64,000 nt of DNA from Bactrocera neohumeralis (GCF_024586455.1 NC_065922.1:36142089-36206088); one strand, 5' to 3'; shown: positions 1 through 12,479, numbered from the stretch's first letter. Numbers and translations: made by a program. Notes: generated by a model from the letters alone, not told the origin.

Positions 1-819
1 TACAACAGGGTTGCACGGCCAAAGAATATGTGAATGAGTGACTCAGACTGGCTGCATGCAGTTGCTGCACTGTAGTCATGGCAGCTACAGCAAGCAAAAG
101 CAAGCCATGCGTACGCTGTTCGGCTTTCGTCCTCCAAATGCTTGCGCTACCATCCAACCATTACTACGAGCAATTCCCACTTCGTTTTTACGCCGGTAAA
201 TAAAACCTAAATGAATGAGTAAGAATTTATGTGTGGGAACAAAGCGAAACGCGCTTGCTATGTGATGTAATGTTGAGGTACACAGCGCATTTGTAAAGGT
301 ACGCAGCAACAGGAATTCAGGGTTGCTGAATCGAGACAAATACACGCAGGCGCGTAGTAAAGCAAGGATGTCTGAGGTATTTATGTACTTGCATTAGGAG
401 AGACCGTGAGACAGCGTAAAGTAATGACGTAACTACGCTCTTTAGCTGACAGATTGTGGTGAGCGGTAAAAACATATTGTGGGTGGAATGGATGGATTGA
501 ATTGGCTTTGAAAGCATCTTTGTGCTGTCTGAGATTTATGGACGATTAAGCGACGCAAAATTATGGTTTTACTCGTTTTATATAGTTTTTCTGCTATTTT
601 CTTTTATGTGTGTACTACCATTATTGTATACAAAGTAATGCTTGACAACGTTTGGAAGTTAATGCGAAGCTTAAATGAAGTAAGATGACTCAAACGAAAT
701 AGTTATAGTGTATGGAACGAAGGGTAGTAAAGTAATACTACAAAAAAAAATATTTAGATAAAAAATAGCAACCAAACTAAATCCACAAAGTTTAAAAGTA
801 TTCAAGTTAAATATATTTT
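1..819. other. non-coding stretch, no gene recognised
   Basis: Single-copy-looking sequence without a convincing exon, transposon domain or RNA gene. Open frames here are short and show no family motif. It probably lies in the large Neuroglian intron that extends left from 49278, but that is an inference from the absence of a further exon. Confidence 0.5.
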
Positions 820-2215
820 TAGTGTTGGTTGCCACCTGTTTAAAAATTTTAACTGAATTAAGTTGATACGATAAACTAAATCCAAATAAAATTATCAAAC
901 AAAAGGTTCGAATCGAAAATAATTTTAGAAAGTGGTGCCACCTGTTTAATTTTTTTTCCGAATAAATTAATAAAGTAATAATAATAAGGACAAAAAAAAA
1001 ACGATTCGAATTGAAAATATTTTTTGAAAGAATTGCCATCTGTTTCATTTATTCTATTAAATAAAAATATGAACAAATTAAGAGTCTTTTTCGAAGATAT
1101 AATTGAAAACGGATTGCCAGCTACTAAATTTCGTAGCAAAAGGTTCGTAATGAAAATATTTTTACTTTAGAGTTGCCATCTGTTTTCGAATATAATAAAA
1201 AAATTAAATTAATAGAATGAAAAAATAAAACAATAAAGAATTATAATATACGGACAAACAATTTAAGGAATAGTTGAGAAGGGTTGCCAGCTGCTTTAAA
1301 AAATCAACTCAAACGAACTTAAGGTTATTTTTATATTAAAATTTACACGATACACTAAATTTCGTAGCAAAAGGGTTCGAATTGAAAATATTTTTACTTT
1401 AGAGTTGCCACCTGTTTAAAATTTTGATTCAATTTAATAAAACAGTAAGGAATGCTAAAATATGGACAAAAAAAATAAGAAAGTCTCTATACGAGATATA
1501 ATTGTTAAGGGTTGCCAGCTGTTTCAAAAATTAGCTCAAATAAACTTATGAAATAAAATCAATATTACAATATTGTTATCAAATGAAGGGTGTTTGAAAA
1601 CTATGGCATGGAAGGTATACAAAATATGTAAAATTTATTTTAAATTATTTTAAGACATTTTTTAGAGGAGGTTGCCAACCAATTAAAAATTTTAGTGATA
1701 CATTTTTAATAAAAATTAACACAAATTTAATTTCGAAGCAAAAAATTCGAATCGAAAATATTTTTATTTTAGAGTTGCCACCTGTTTTATTTTTTTGATT
1801 CTATTAAATAATAAAATGGAGAATTGTTGCCAGCAGTTCTAAAAAATCAACTGAAACAAACTTATGAAATATAATTTATTTTACAATATTGGTATCAAAT
1901 GGAAGGAATTGATAGCAAATAAATTTGAGATATATATATTTCGGATGAGGTTGCCAACTATTTAAAAATTTTAATGAACTATTCTTGTTAAAATTTACAC
2001 GATATGCTAAATTTCGGAGCAAAAGGTTCGAATTTTTTACTTTAGAGTTGCCACCTGTATACATTTTTGATTCCATTAAGTTAATAAAATAGTAAGGAAT
2101 GTTACAGTATGGACAAAAAAGCTTAAATTTGGTCAAATAAGGGGTTTGAATAATTGCGTAAAATCATAACTATCAAAATTTATTAGGATGGTAGCCTCTG
2201 TTTCAAAAAAATTAG
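820..2215. repeat. diverged tandem repeat array built on GTTGCC(A)NCTG
   Basis: About 14 occurrences of a GTTGCCACCTG or GTTGCCAGCTG core recur (near 827, 933, 1033, 1115, 1173, 1283, 1403, 1510, 1670, 1773, 1825, 1950, 2046 and 2189). Each is followed by an AT-rich spacer. Spacers repeat phrases such as TTCGTAGCAAAAGGTTCGAA, AAAATATTTTTACTTTAGA and CTATTAAATAATAAAA. Spacing runs from roughly 50 to 370 bp, so this is a higher-order array of two or three unit types, strongly diverged. No coding capacity is visible. It may be an old satellite or minisatellite. Confidence 0.8.
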
Positions 2216-3630
2216 TTAAAGTAAATTGTTAAAATACTGAATTTTATAATATTGATATTAAATAAAATTGTGAGATGCATATACATATAGTGTATATAAA
2301 GTTTTTATACCTCTGCTGAAGGAATTGAATTTAATATTTGAAGAATTGAGAAATGAATTTTCACTTCTGTATCGCGGAGCTTTACGCACAGAAGTGTTAA
2401 TTTATAGATCGCCATAATTTTTGCAATCACTTTGAAACCAACTGGTGTACAGCGAAGTACCGTTATGTATACAAACTTCTATTTATGCAATAACACAACT
2501 TTAAAAAAAATCAAAAACGACATAAATCAAACTCAAAGTCCCATAAAGGCAATCTCGGTTAACCACAAATACAAAAACAAAAATCATCAAAAAAAAAAGC
2601 TACAATGTTAATTCTTTCTCAACCGTTCAGCTAAAAGTGCAAATATTTGCATTAATAAATTTTGCGTTCTTTCCAAGAGCTGAACGCGCCCGATAAAATA
2701 CAAATCTGGTGGAAACAGAATGGTTCACAAAAAAAAAAAAACAATAAAAACAAGCAAGAACATACATACATACATAGGTCCATAGCATACATATATGAGA
2801 GCGTTGGAATTTGTTAGAAATTCTCACTTCGCTGGTCGCCTCAAAATTTTGTAACATGTTGTGCTCAAAGTGCTACAACACTGTTTGGTAAAGTTGTTGT
2901 TGTTGCTGGCAGCAGCTGATGTTGTGGCACGTTGGTAACGTGGCGTATAGGAATTCGTGGTGTGACAAACACGCGCTTACACACAAAAAATTTTCATGCA
3001 TGCGAGTAGGTACATATGTATATCCGTGTATTGAAAACAAATATTTGCTTTTGCTTTTGTTGGTTACACCGACAAACTCCGACAAGTCGAACGCCACAGA
3101 AATTGCTACGTACGTGGCACCCTTCTACTTCACAACCGCGCTCCTCGCTTTCCCCCACTCTTATACACCTGTGCTTATTCGCATCCAAATATGCATATTT
3201 TATAAGCGAAGGGACATTATGAGCGCGCACGCCGCGACTCTGCGGTGATTAGGAGCCCTAAGGGGCGCTATGTGTGTATCCATTACTTCGGCATGAATGG
3301 CGCTTAACTTTTATGCATGTATTTGTAAATATGTACACAAGTTAGTATGTATTTATATAATTGTATGTATGTAGATATGGCATACTTGTTTAGTCTAAAA
3401 TAAATCGATAAAATTGGCGCATACCGAGTACAGTTGTACTAGGCGTGCTCGTAATGATGTGGCACAAATTCATGTGTATGTACATATGTACACATGTTTG
3501 TATGTTGCTGTGGCTAAATGAAAATTGCGTTATTTGTAAAAATTTGCAGCCAACTTTGGCGACTGCGGCAATTGAAATTATACCCAACAAATAGCTTTTG
3601 GTTTTATGTATTTCCTGTGGTCAAAATTTA
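2216..3630. other. non-coding stretch with ACAT/TATG microsatellites
   Basis: No gene recognised. It contains a short ACATACATACAT run near 2761, a poly-A tract near 2729, and a more GC-rich patch (2880-3260). The open frames in that patch overlap on both strands and show no domain. Confidence 0.45.
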
Positions 3631-4121
3631 TACTAATTGAAAAAATATTTTGTTAATAAGGTTTTGTAGGAAATTGAATGCTCTAAAATAGGCGTAAAAA
3701 CCGTTTAAAAGACATTAATGAAATTTGACCTTATTAATTTTATAACAATGAAAAAAAATTATTATGAATAATGAAACTTATAGGCTTTCTTAGAGGTGTC
3801 TTGGAACCATTTTTTCAGAGTACCAAACGAAAAAAAAAAAATTTTTTTTGAATCACCCTAATATGCATTGATGTTTGACGATGAATATCTCGTAAACGCT
3901 TAACTTAATCGAAATATCGTAGTAGACCATTTTTATAGAGCAGTAAATTTCCTACAAAACTATGAGTAACATCATTCATAATAGTTTTTTCAATGAGTTA
4001 TAAAATTCATACCGTTAATATCTTTTAAACGGTTGGGTTTACGAAAAAAATCATAAGAGACCATATTTTAGAGCATTCAATTTCCTACAAAACCTAATTA
4101 ACAAAATATTTTTTCAAGTAG
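3631..4121. repeat. long inverted repeat (fold-back element)
   Basis: The left arm (3631-3770) is complementary to the right arm (about 3973-4121). For example, TAAGGTTTTGTAGGAAATTG near 3657 pairs with CAATTTCCTACAAAACCT near 4078, and CCGTTTAAAAGACATTAATG pairs with TTAATATCTTTTAAACGG. A third partial copy of the arm unit (AATTTCCTACAAAAC) sits in the loop near 3947. The RNA or single strand could form an imperfect hairpin of about 140 bp. No transposase is inside, so this is best described as a fold-back or MITE-like repeat. Confidence 0.75.
3783..3862 (+). repeat. MITE-like end, copy 1 (GGCTTTCTTAGAGGTGTCT)
   Basis: About 80 bp shared with 4222-4307: GGCTTTCTTAGAGGTGTCT, then GGAACC, an A/T homopolymer stretch, and a terminal GAATCACCCTAAT. 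The two copies flank the right arm of the fold-back repeat. They probably mark ends of one repeat family. Confidence 0.7.
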
Positions 4122-4221
4122 TCAAGCGAGATATAAATTTTTCTATCTGATAATAAGAAAAAAAATAGAAAACCGTTAGGCGGAGGACCTTCCCGTTACA
4201 ATTAAAAACTCATATTTGGAG

Positions 4222-4307
4222 AGGCTTTCTTAGAGGTGTCTAGGAACCTATTTTTGCGAGTACCAATTGAAAAAAAAAAAAAATTTTTTTTTTTGAATCA
4301 CCCTAAT
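4222..4307 (+). repeat. MITE-like end, copy 2 (GGCTTTCTTAGAGGTGTCT)
   Basis: Second copy of the 3783-3862 repeat in the same orientation, again ending in GAATCACCCTAAT. It lies only 15 bp before the GGGTGGGTCAA terminus at 4324. Confidence 0.7.
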
Positions 4308-4439
4308 GTATACATATGTAGTAGGGTGGGTCAAAATTTGTTTTTTATACTTTTATAGTTTATACTCTGAATCATTTTGACCTCACACAAATTCTTTCCA
4401 TATAAACTCTTAATAATAGGAGGGTTCTTCGTTTCTCAG

Positions 4440-4671
4440 TTACCTGCACAGGATATATTAGGTTTGCAACGAAGATTGTAACAGGTAGAAGGAAACATCG
4501 GAGACCCTATAAAATATATTTATGTAGCATAAATGTTCAGCATAACGAGATGAGCTGATTTAGCCATAACCGTCTGTCTGTACGTCTATATCTCCTCAAA
4601 AGCCGGCTCATTTGTCGGAACCGCCTATAAACGACCAGAATCAAGTGCTTGTATGGAAAAATTTGAGGATT
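4440..4671 (+). repeat. repeat A (dispersed dipteran repeat), left part, cut by Tc1
   Basis: Matches the 15048-15693 copy in reverse orientation. It contains the phrases GGAAACATCGGAGACCCTATAAA, split here into GGAAACATCGGAG and ACCCTATAAA, then GAGCTGATTTAGCCAT and GAATCAAGTGCTTGTATGGA. The copy stops at the TA where the Tc1 element begins and resumes at 6311 with TATTTTCGCGAAATTTTGCA. This gives a clean empty site and shows the insertion order. Confidence 0.75.
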
Positions 4672-4673
4672 TA

Positions 4674-6310
4674 CAGCTGTGTTCAAAATAATAGGAGTGC
4701 CTGTGAGGAGAATATTTATTCCAAAAAATTTATCATGTCAGAACATGAACGCCAAGCACTCTTCAAGAAATATTTCTAACGGTATTCCGCGAGTAAACCA
4801 CAAAGCATAAAGTGCATAGCTGTTTACAGTATTTTCAATGTTATTAGTTCATATCTGCGTCTGTCACTGAATTGTGGTGTTCACAAAAATAGGAGTGTGA
4901 GCTACCAAGTGGTATAATACATTTTTATTTAAACAAAACCTATAAAAAACTAAAAAGCAAGTACAAAAAATTAAAAACGATGGGATTTTTTAAAGGACAA
5001 TTCATTTATTTTAATTAATAGGTAGGGGAAAACACTGCAATGACAAAAAGCATGAAATCATTAAAAATCTTAGAAAAATATGGGAAAACTTCTAAAGAAA
5101 TTAAAGAAACACACGGATGCTCTGATCAAATGATATCAAGGGCCCTGTCCTACAAAAATAAAGCCGAAACACGTGGACGAAAACGCAAAACTACTAAAGT
5201 AATCGATCGACGCATACTCCAGTTGTCTAAAAAAGAACCCAAAGCGACGTCTAGAGAAATAAAAAAGCGTCTAGATCTTGATGTTAGTGACGTAACAGTT
5301 CGTAGACATTTACTCGAATATAATTTATTTGCGCGGAGTCCGCGAAAAGTTCCGTTGTTGAGAAAGAAATTTATGGAAGCGCGGCTCCAATTTGCCAAGG
5401 GAACATGTGAACTGGCAACCGGAGAAATGGAGAAATATTTACTGGACAGACGAATGAAAGGTAGTTTTATTTGGTAGCACGGGGTGTAGGCAGTATATCA
5501 GTGGTCCAGCAAATACGGAATATAATCCACAATACACTCTTAAGACCGTCCAACATGGTGGTGGAAAAGTGATTGTTTGGGAAAGTTTCTCGTACAACGA
5601 CGTGGGACCAATCAATCTAATAAAAGAAACCATGTATCAGTATACGTATGTGGATATATTGGAAAAAGTTAAGCCACCATACACGGAATGGAATATGCCA
5701 TTAAAGTGGTTGTTTCAGTAAGGTAACAACCCGAAACATACAACTAAATCTGCAAAGGAATGGATTCGGGTCAATAAAGTTGAGGTTATGTCGAGGCCTG
5801 CTCAGTCGCCTGACATTAATCCCATAGAAAAATCATGGGCAGATATTAAAAAAGGTATTACTGACCGTAGACCATCAAATACAAGGGAATTATGGAGCAC
5901 AGTTCACGAGGCATGGCAGCAAATCCCGCTGAAAAGGTATCGTGATCTGATCGATTCCATTCCGCGCAGATGTGCTGCAGTAATAAAAATTGGCGGTTAC
6001 TTAACTAAATATTAAAGAAACTAACTTATATAATAGTCATAATTAACAATTTTTAAATTTATTATTAGTTTTATTGAATTTTGTGATGCACTCCTATTAT
6101 TTTGAACACCGAATTATTGAGGTTTTTATTTAAATAATTTTTTTTTTTCGTTTACTGAGTGTTACTAAAAATTTAAAAGTGCATAAAAACGGCTCCATAA
6201 AATGAACAATTCGTGGACAAAAAATAAATTAATAAAATTCTTATTTTTGTTAAAAAACATAACTTTGTATTTTATGATGTAATGCACTCCTATTATTTTC
6301 CACACAACTG
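4674..6310 (+). mobile_element. Tc1-family transposon, IR/DR type, 1.64 kb
   Basis: Terminal inverted repeats (4674-4699 and 6285-6310) share the inner part AAAATAATAGGAGTG and are flanked by TA on both sides (4672-4673, 6311-6312). A second, subterminal pair of the same motif lies at 4879-4897 and 6089-6107, about 197 bp inside each end. This double-repeat layout is typical of IR/DR Tc1 elements, in which the transposase binds both sites. The interior holds one damaged transposase gene. Near-intact ends suggest fairly recent insertion compared with its neighbours. Confidence 0.9.
5040..6015 (+). pseudogene. Tc1 transposase, inactivated
   Basis: The first 120 or so residues read openly from ATG 5040 and look like the paired-type helix-turn-helix DNA-binding region, with a basic linker GRKRK. 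Near 5400 the frame shifts by one. From 5410 to 6015 the rest stays in a single frame, broken by a TGA at 5455, just after the first catalytic aspartate (WTDE), and a TAA at 5719. The second catalytic position reads G-N-N-P-K-H (5722-5736), where active relatives have aspartate for the second N. The third acidic residue is kept in SPDINPIEKSW near 5811. Two stops, one frameshift and a lost catalytic Asp make it a pseudogene. Confidence 0.88.
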
Positions 6311-6312
6311 TA

Positions 6313-6890
6313 TTTTCGCGAAATTTTGCATGGGTTTAGAGGTTTCAAAAAATCGATTATTTTTATTGTCTTATTAAATTCTACAACACCTCTAGAATAT
6401 TGTCCACAATTTTCAAATTGATCCGAGTAATAGTTTCGGAGATATAGCCTTGAAAACTTGTGCGCTCGAGGCTAGTTAGGCTAAGTAAGCCGTCTTTCAA
6501 CGCTTTTTTTCGAAACTGTGTTTTTGAAATCGGTTGGGCAGATTTATCGAGAACTTCTCAACTGATCTTCGTGAAATTTTACACAGATCTTTGAGAAACA
6601 ATTTTTAAAGATTTGGACGAAGGATTTTTTTTTCGATTACAACCATTAAAAAAAAGATGTCGCGAAATTTTCTTTTTTTTTGTAAAAATGTCTGCCAAAA
6701 ATCCAATTTTCAGTTTTTTTTTTCTTTCGTCCAAAAAGCATTGATGTGATGTTTCCAATAAGAAAACAATATGAAAAGCGGACGACCTTCCTCTTATTAT
6801 TAAAAAAAATCACACTTGAAGAGAATAGTTTTGAGGTCTCTATCAACCAATTTTTAATTTTATATTTAGTGAAAATATTTTTTCCTTGAC
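6313..6890. repeat. repeat A remnant and MITE-family internal sequence
   Basis: After the Tc1, repeat A resumes for about 30 bp. It then passes into sequence shared with 39.83-40.25 kb and, in reverse, with 12.6-12.97 kb. Common phrases are TTGTCTTATTAAATT, CTCTAGAATATTGTCC, GAGTAATAGTTTCGGAGATA and GCTCGAGGCTAG. No reading frame is conserved between copies, so this is non-coding MITE sequence. Confidence 0.75.
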
Positions 6891-6899
6891 CCACCCTAA

Positions 6900-9800
6900 T
6901 ACTGATATAAATACAAATGCATACAAACACATGTCAGGAGGCCGTCAGGTAAACTTTGTAAATCCATGTAGGCTTATCATTGCAATGCCATCGCTTCGCC
7001 CTTTCGCTTGCCGTTCGCTTTAATGACATGCCATAATTACTGTTTAATAGTCAATACTGGCCATACATATATAGATATACATATGTACAAACACAAAATT
7101 TTTGTCAACACTTCCGTAATGCATTGTAATTCTAAACTTATGACAATTTTTTTTTTGATTTTTTGTTTATTACCCGAAATAATAAACACAGGAAGGAAGA
7201 TACACACATACCAACATACATATGTATGTGTAAACATAACTGTCAAAATATTGTTTATGACTTTGCTTTGAAGTGTTCCCAATTGCTTGTGCGGCAGACA
7301 GGTGCACGGAAGGATTGTGATTAATAGCCCGCTTGGGAAGTTGTAATTTGGTTATCGGGCGGTAAATATTCTAAAAAAAACTCGGCTATCCTAAAACACT
7401 TCAAAAAACGATTTTAATGTCCCAATTGATTTGAAGTAGCTACACAAATAATTATGTTTGCATAGCGCTAAGTGTTTACTTATGTCTTATCGGAAAGATA
7501 AGGGTGCCCCATTTGCCCCTTTACTACGCTTTTACGATGAATGAGAGACACTCGAATCAACCAGATGTGCAATTTAGGCAGAGGAAAATTAACTTATTAA
7601 TTGGATAAAGTAGAAGAAGGGTTCAATGATTTCATGGATTTAATGCTTCACAACACACTACCAATCTCCTTTCTCTAATAACTCGACCCGAAGATAATTT
7701 AATAACGAATTAAATCTATTAAATATCTTCAACTTAAAAGTTTTTAAAACCCAGCAATTCTACTTTATGATGATGTTATATGAGAACCTTTCAAAAAATA
7801 AGGATGCGCATGGAGTTTTGACATTTCCTGTCGAGGGACGACATTTATCGAATTCTTTCAAATTACTTTTAAATGCTTACGTGGGTTTTGCGATTTAAAA
7901 AAATGTTTTCTTTTTTTGTTTTTTTAATACCATCATATTTCTAGAATATTTTCTCATATTCTCAAGGCAATCGCAATAAAAGTGTAAGAGATAAAACCTT
8001 TAGGAGGCTAGCACAGTAGGCTACTTCAATCTTTGATCGTGTTTTTCTCGAAATGTCGTTTTCAATGTCGGTGAACACTATTTCTGAGAAACTAGTGAAG
8101 CGATCTTATTGATCTTATTTTTTACAGTTCTTTTAAATAAGATGGCCTCGTGATTTTTCTATTATAACTATTTTTTTCTAGGCAATTTGTGCTAAAAATT
8201 AGACCTAAAATCAACCTTGCCAAAAATTATTCCTTTCAAATCCTTCGATTAATCACGACCCAACTATATACTAACCGTTGAAATTTGATATTATGATTTT
8301 AGATCAATCCTTCGTCTGTTATGCTGACCAACGTGAGGAAACGTTTTTACGCGATGCCTCCGGGAACCAGCTGTCAATGGACTGAATTTCCAAAAAAAAA
8401 ATGTATGAAAATTCACAAAACATTATACAAATGTTGCTCTTTAATATTCTAAAAAATTATAATAATTAATTCATTTATTAAATGAAAAAAAAAATCGGAA
8501 TTTTTTCAACACTCACATATAACAAGCTCTTAATCAAGTTTTCTTTGTAAATTATCCAAGAAATTTTTTCAAGTGCAAAGTTGATCCGAAGCAATCTCAT
8601 CTACACCATAATGTGCGTAGATTGATTGATCCTATCAGCACTCTTTCAAGAATCACACTTCATTTTTTACTTTTTTGGCCCGAGGTTTCAGATCGAATAA
8701 CATTTCCTTTATTTGTTGATTGATAAAACTGCATTTTACCTTTACGAAATAGATTATCTTCTTAGCTAATTACAAAAATACAGAAATGTTTACTTTTCAA
8801 TTTTACTCATATTTTCTACCTAAAAAATTCAATATTTTATTTTCTTCGCTTTAAGATACTGTTAAACATATGTACATAAGTATAAATGTACATATCTCAC
8901 AGAACTCCAGAAGTTTCTGTCATTTTTGCTCTCTTTGCAACATGCACAATCTGCCATCTGGTTCAGGCGAAACTTTTCATATTCAAAAAGAGATTAGATA
9001 AAACATGAGGCCAAAGTTTTAAATGATATTACATTTCCTTGCAGCAGAATGTGGAAAAACTTGCTGCATCGTCCTTGTTGATTTTTACTTTGAGAAGAAA
9101 ATTTCTGATCCAATAAGTGGCGAAAACAAAAACCGCGAGGATATGATTTAATAAAGTAAGGCGGACAGTAAAAAAATAAAAAGAAACATGTTGCACGGCG
9201 AATTGCAAGGCAAATAAATCAAAAAGCAGATAACAAACTTATAACATGATATACTATCTACATATAATATATAATATATGGTGTATGGGGAGAGATAAAT
9301 TGATAACCAAATTTTGAAAAAAAAAAAAAAAAATTGAAAAATCAGAAATAAATACCAAGAATACTACGGAGAACGCTTGAGTTGAGTTTGAAGGAAATAC
9401 CGTCTATATAGTTAAAGCTTTCATGACTGAATTTTGGAAAGTACATAACGATTTCAAGATGAGAGCCTGTAACTCACCATACCAAATATTTCAGAGTCTT
9501 CAGTGTAATAATTAAATCCGTATTAATCTCTTCAGTTTTTTTTCAATTCTCAATTTAATAAGAATCATACCCAAAAGACCATTAAATTAGATTGAATAAA
9601 CTATTGACCACTTTGAGAACATATGTAATAATTTACAAAATAGGGAAAATAAATATAAAATGAATTCGAAAATTATACACGATTAAGTCCACAAAAAGTG
9701 TCTACTAAAACAATTAAGTTGTTCTTGTAAATGAAGAGGAAATGGAGAAAAAAGAAAGGAAAATAACTAGTATTATATATACTCGTAACTATTAGAAATG

Positions 9801-10310
9801 CACAAACACACCTATTTTACAAGCGAACAAAATACAACAATGGCAAATGCATAGACGGAAGAAGAACACAATCATTTTTTTGTAAGCGAAAGCCAACGAA
9901 AGCAAAGTAAAATTACAATGCTGCATTTTCTAACAAATAGGTTGACTTGAAAAAAGCTAAGGAACCGTTAAGTCATTAGGTTCAAAACAATTACTGAAAG
10001 CTATAAATTGACCCACAAAACAGAAAACAGCGTACTGAAGAGGCGCAGCAAACAAGTTGCAATGAAAAGCGATTAGGCGAGACCAATGCAAACGCCAACT
10101 TAGGCTGAAGGCATAGTGAAGCAAATCGTACAAAAATGTAGAGAAATTTCTATACCTATACATAGTTGAGTGACTGGCGATCAACGGAAAGAGTTTTTCA
10201 AAATATTTTGGGGTAACATAGAAACTTCGCTTGTTATTTAAATGTTATTTTTCTTACTGAGTAAATAGCTAATATGTTTAAGGCTGTTTTCTTCTTTTCA
10301 TTGGTATTGT
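6900..10310. other. non-coding stretch with old repeat remnants
   Basis: No gene recognised. Around 7880-8240 the text GTGGGTTTTGCGATTTAAAAA, split here into GTGGGTTTTGCG and ATTTAAAAA, and later TTTTTCTCGAAATGTCG resembles a very diverged member of the MITE group seen at 36.1 and 39.8 kb. A pure A tract lies near 9316. The rest is AT-rich and looks single copy. Confidence 0.4.
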
Positions 10311-10445
10311 TTTTTACGTGGCGGATCCCACACCCAGCGCAAGCCCTGCGGAGGATGTTTTTTGGCTGCCCAGAGGCAAATGTTAAATAATCGTTTAGGC
10401 CTTTTGTGATATCCGCAGTACTCTGGTGGCAATGACTAAAATGGA
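10311..10445 (-). mobile_element. RTE-like LINE, 5' leader fragment
   Basis: The reverse complement contains CCTCTGGGCAGCCAAAAAAC, then GCGCTGGGT and ATCCGCCACGTAAAAAAC. These match the leader segments at 30360-30480 and 56035-56150. Only the leader is present, with no reverse-transcriptase sequence nearby. Confidence 0.65.
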
Positions 10446-12475
10446 CGGAGGTTTTAAATATTATAAATATTTGTTTCTAAGTCTCTACTGTTCTTTTCGA
10501 AATTATCTAGCCCCAACTTTTACATCAATTTGGAAAAGATAGCTACTTGACGTTTTACTTTTAATTTCTTCTAATCCTAATTGCTCTCTTTCTCGCTCGA
10601 AACTATATTTTTCAACTTCCTTACCATCGTTTTTCAATTTAAAATTTATTATTTAGTTTAAAAAAAATTAATATTATTCACAGAGCAAACCATTTCTGGA
10701 AATAAGCGTCAAAAAAGACAAAAGAAACAAAAAGACAACTTTGAAACTGATTCGAGCATGTCAAAGGGACTATATGCGAAAGAAAGCGCTAAACAAAATA
10801 TACAAAGAAATGTAAAAAAAGCGCACAAAATAAAAATAGATACAAAAATGGAGTTTTGTAAAAATATATGAGGCAAATATTGATTTAAGCGGAGCAATGT
10901 GACACCACCGGCACCACTAGCACGCTGACCAAATCCAATGTCCAGTGTCATATTTACTTATGTGCGTGCAAATACGAACAGTTGAACTTGTGGAACGGCA
11001 AGTGAGCAAAGAGCAGACAGGTGCCACCATAAGTACGTGTACAATGCGGCGAAAAAGGTGTATAGACAAACATTGTAATCGAGCCACTCGCACTGTAAGG
11101 GGGTGAACGTGTGCGATTGCCAATTTGGTGTCATATCCGGTGGCATACAATACATGGCGCGAACCAGGTGGGCGGGCGGCAAGTTCAAATACAAAACATT
11201 AAGGCAGGAGGCGACATAAGAAGAGAAGAGTTATAGAGCGGAAGTGTGGCAAAAATTGATTTTTCCCATTCATATGAATTATTTCACGAAGCAATGCGTC
11301 GAAAAGGCAAGAAATTGATTTTTATTAAAGCTCACGCAGACGACAGACAGCTTTAAAAGACTTTGACGCAAACGAGTAGACACAGTAAACGAAGAAAGTA
11401 CATTGAAATTTGAGCAGCTAAATATTTTTGCAGCAAATGAGTCATCAAAAAATGGTGCATTACAACGGTGGGTGGGTGCCATCGAAAATAATGTATTCTA
11501 CATTTTGCTTCTTCCATTCGTTTATTGTTATTTGAGCGCACTTTGTGTGCATGGATGTGTCTTGTTGGTTCTTCGTAGCCACAGTCGCACACATGTTATC
11601 GCACAACTCCACAAAGTAAACACCGAAACAACCCCAAATATTTGCTTAATGTGATGTTGAAAAATTTAGCATTCACCGAAATTTTGATTGATTCAAATGG
11701 GCGGCACCACAACAACAATTGTGTGTGTGCGAAATTCAATGTCTCAGAAAATGCTTACGCTTGCAATTTTGGGCTCACAGGCCACCCCATCTTATATATA
11801 ACCTCAAATTTGCAAGACAATGTGGTTGCATACCAACAGACGGGGGGTTTCACTCACTCGTAAAAACATTTAGTACGTCGTAAACTTGATGTGCTTACTC
11901 ATAAGACATAATATACGAGTATGTATGCCCTAAAAATAGTATACGATATTAATGTGACGGCAGAAGTTCGACAAGTGGTCGCAGAAAAGTATGCGCGATG
12001 ACGCCCTGACCCCCACCCATTGCTTTAACCAAATTTTCAACTTTCGCTAGTCGCTTGCCCTTTGAGAGAAGGGCATGAGTGTGTGGCAGGAAAAGATTCA
12101 ATCGACGACAAGTTGCATTATTTCCGCCCAAGTGATTATTTAACATAAGAATAACGCCACAAGCGAGACGAACTTGAATTCTGCGCAAAAGATTTGCAAG
12201 AACTCGTGCAAGAAGGCCGAGACCCGCAGTGCTTGGGGCTTCAATTTGTTTGTTGGTGTTTGCACATTTTTTTAGCGGAGTTTCTAGTGTAGTGTATAAA
12301 AATAAATACAGTGATTCAGAATATGTTCACATATAGTATATATAACAGCTTTTCTGATTGAAAACTAACGGATTACATGGGTTTCCTCGCCTTTTTTCAA
12401 CAACTTGTTTCTCATATAAATATTTTATTAGAATTTCTTATTGTTACAAACAAACACTAATAACAAAGAAATTCT
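10446..12475. other. non-coding stretch, moderately GC-rich in places
   Basis: No exon or transposon recognised. The patch 10900-12240 is less AT-rich than its surroundings and looks single copy. It has overlapping open frames on both strands but none with a family motif. It could be conserved intronic regulatory DNA, which cannot be judged from one genome. Confidence 0.35.
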
Positions 12476-12479
12476 GAAA

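Larger units (their letters stand above)
4322..6899. mobile_element. composite element bounded by GGGTGGGTCAA inverted termini
   Basis: Inverted termini TAGGGTGGGTCAA (4322-4334) and TTGACCCACCCTA (6887-6899) are each flanked by TA, as expected for a Tc1/mariner-type MITE. The interior is a mosaic: repeat A, a whole Tc1 element, and sequence related to the MITEs at 12.5 and 39.8 kb. The termini could be one element enlarged by nested insertions, or two ends brought together by chance. The first reading is favoured by the TA flanks. Confidence 0.55.
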
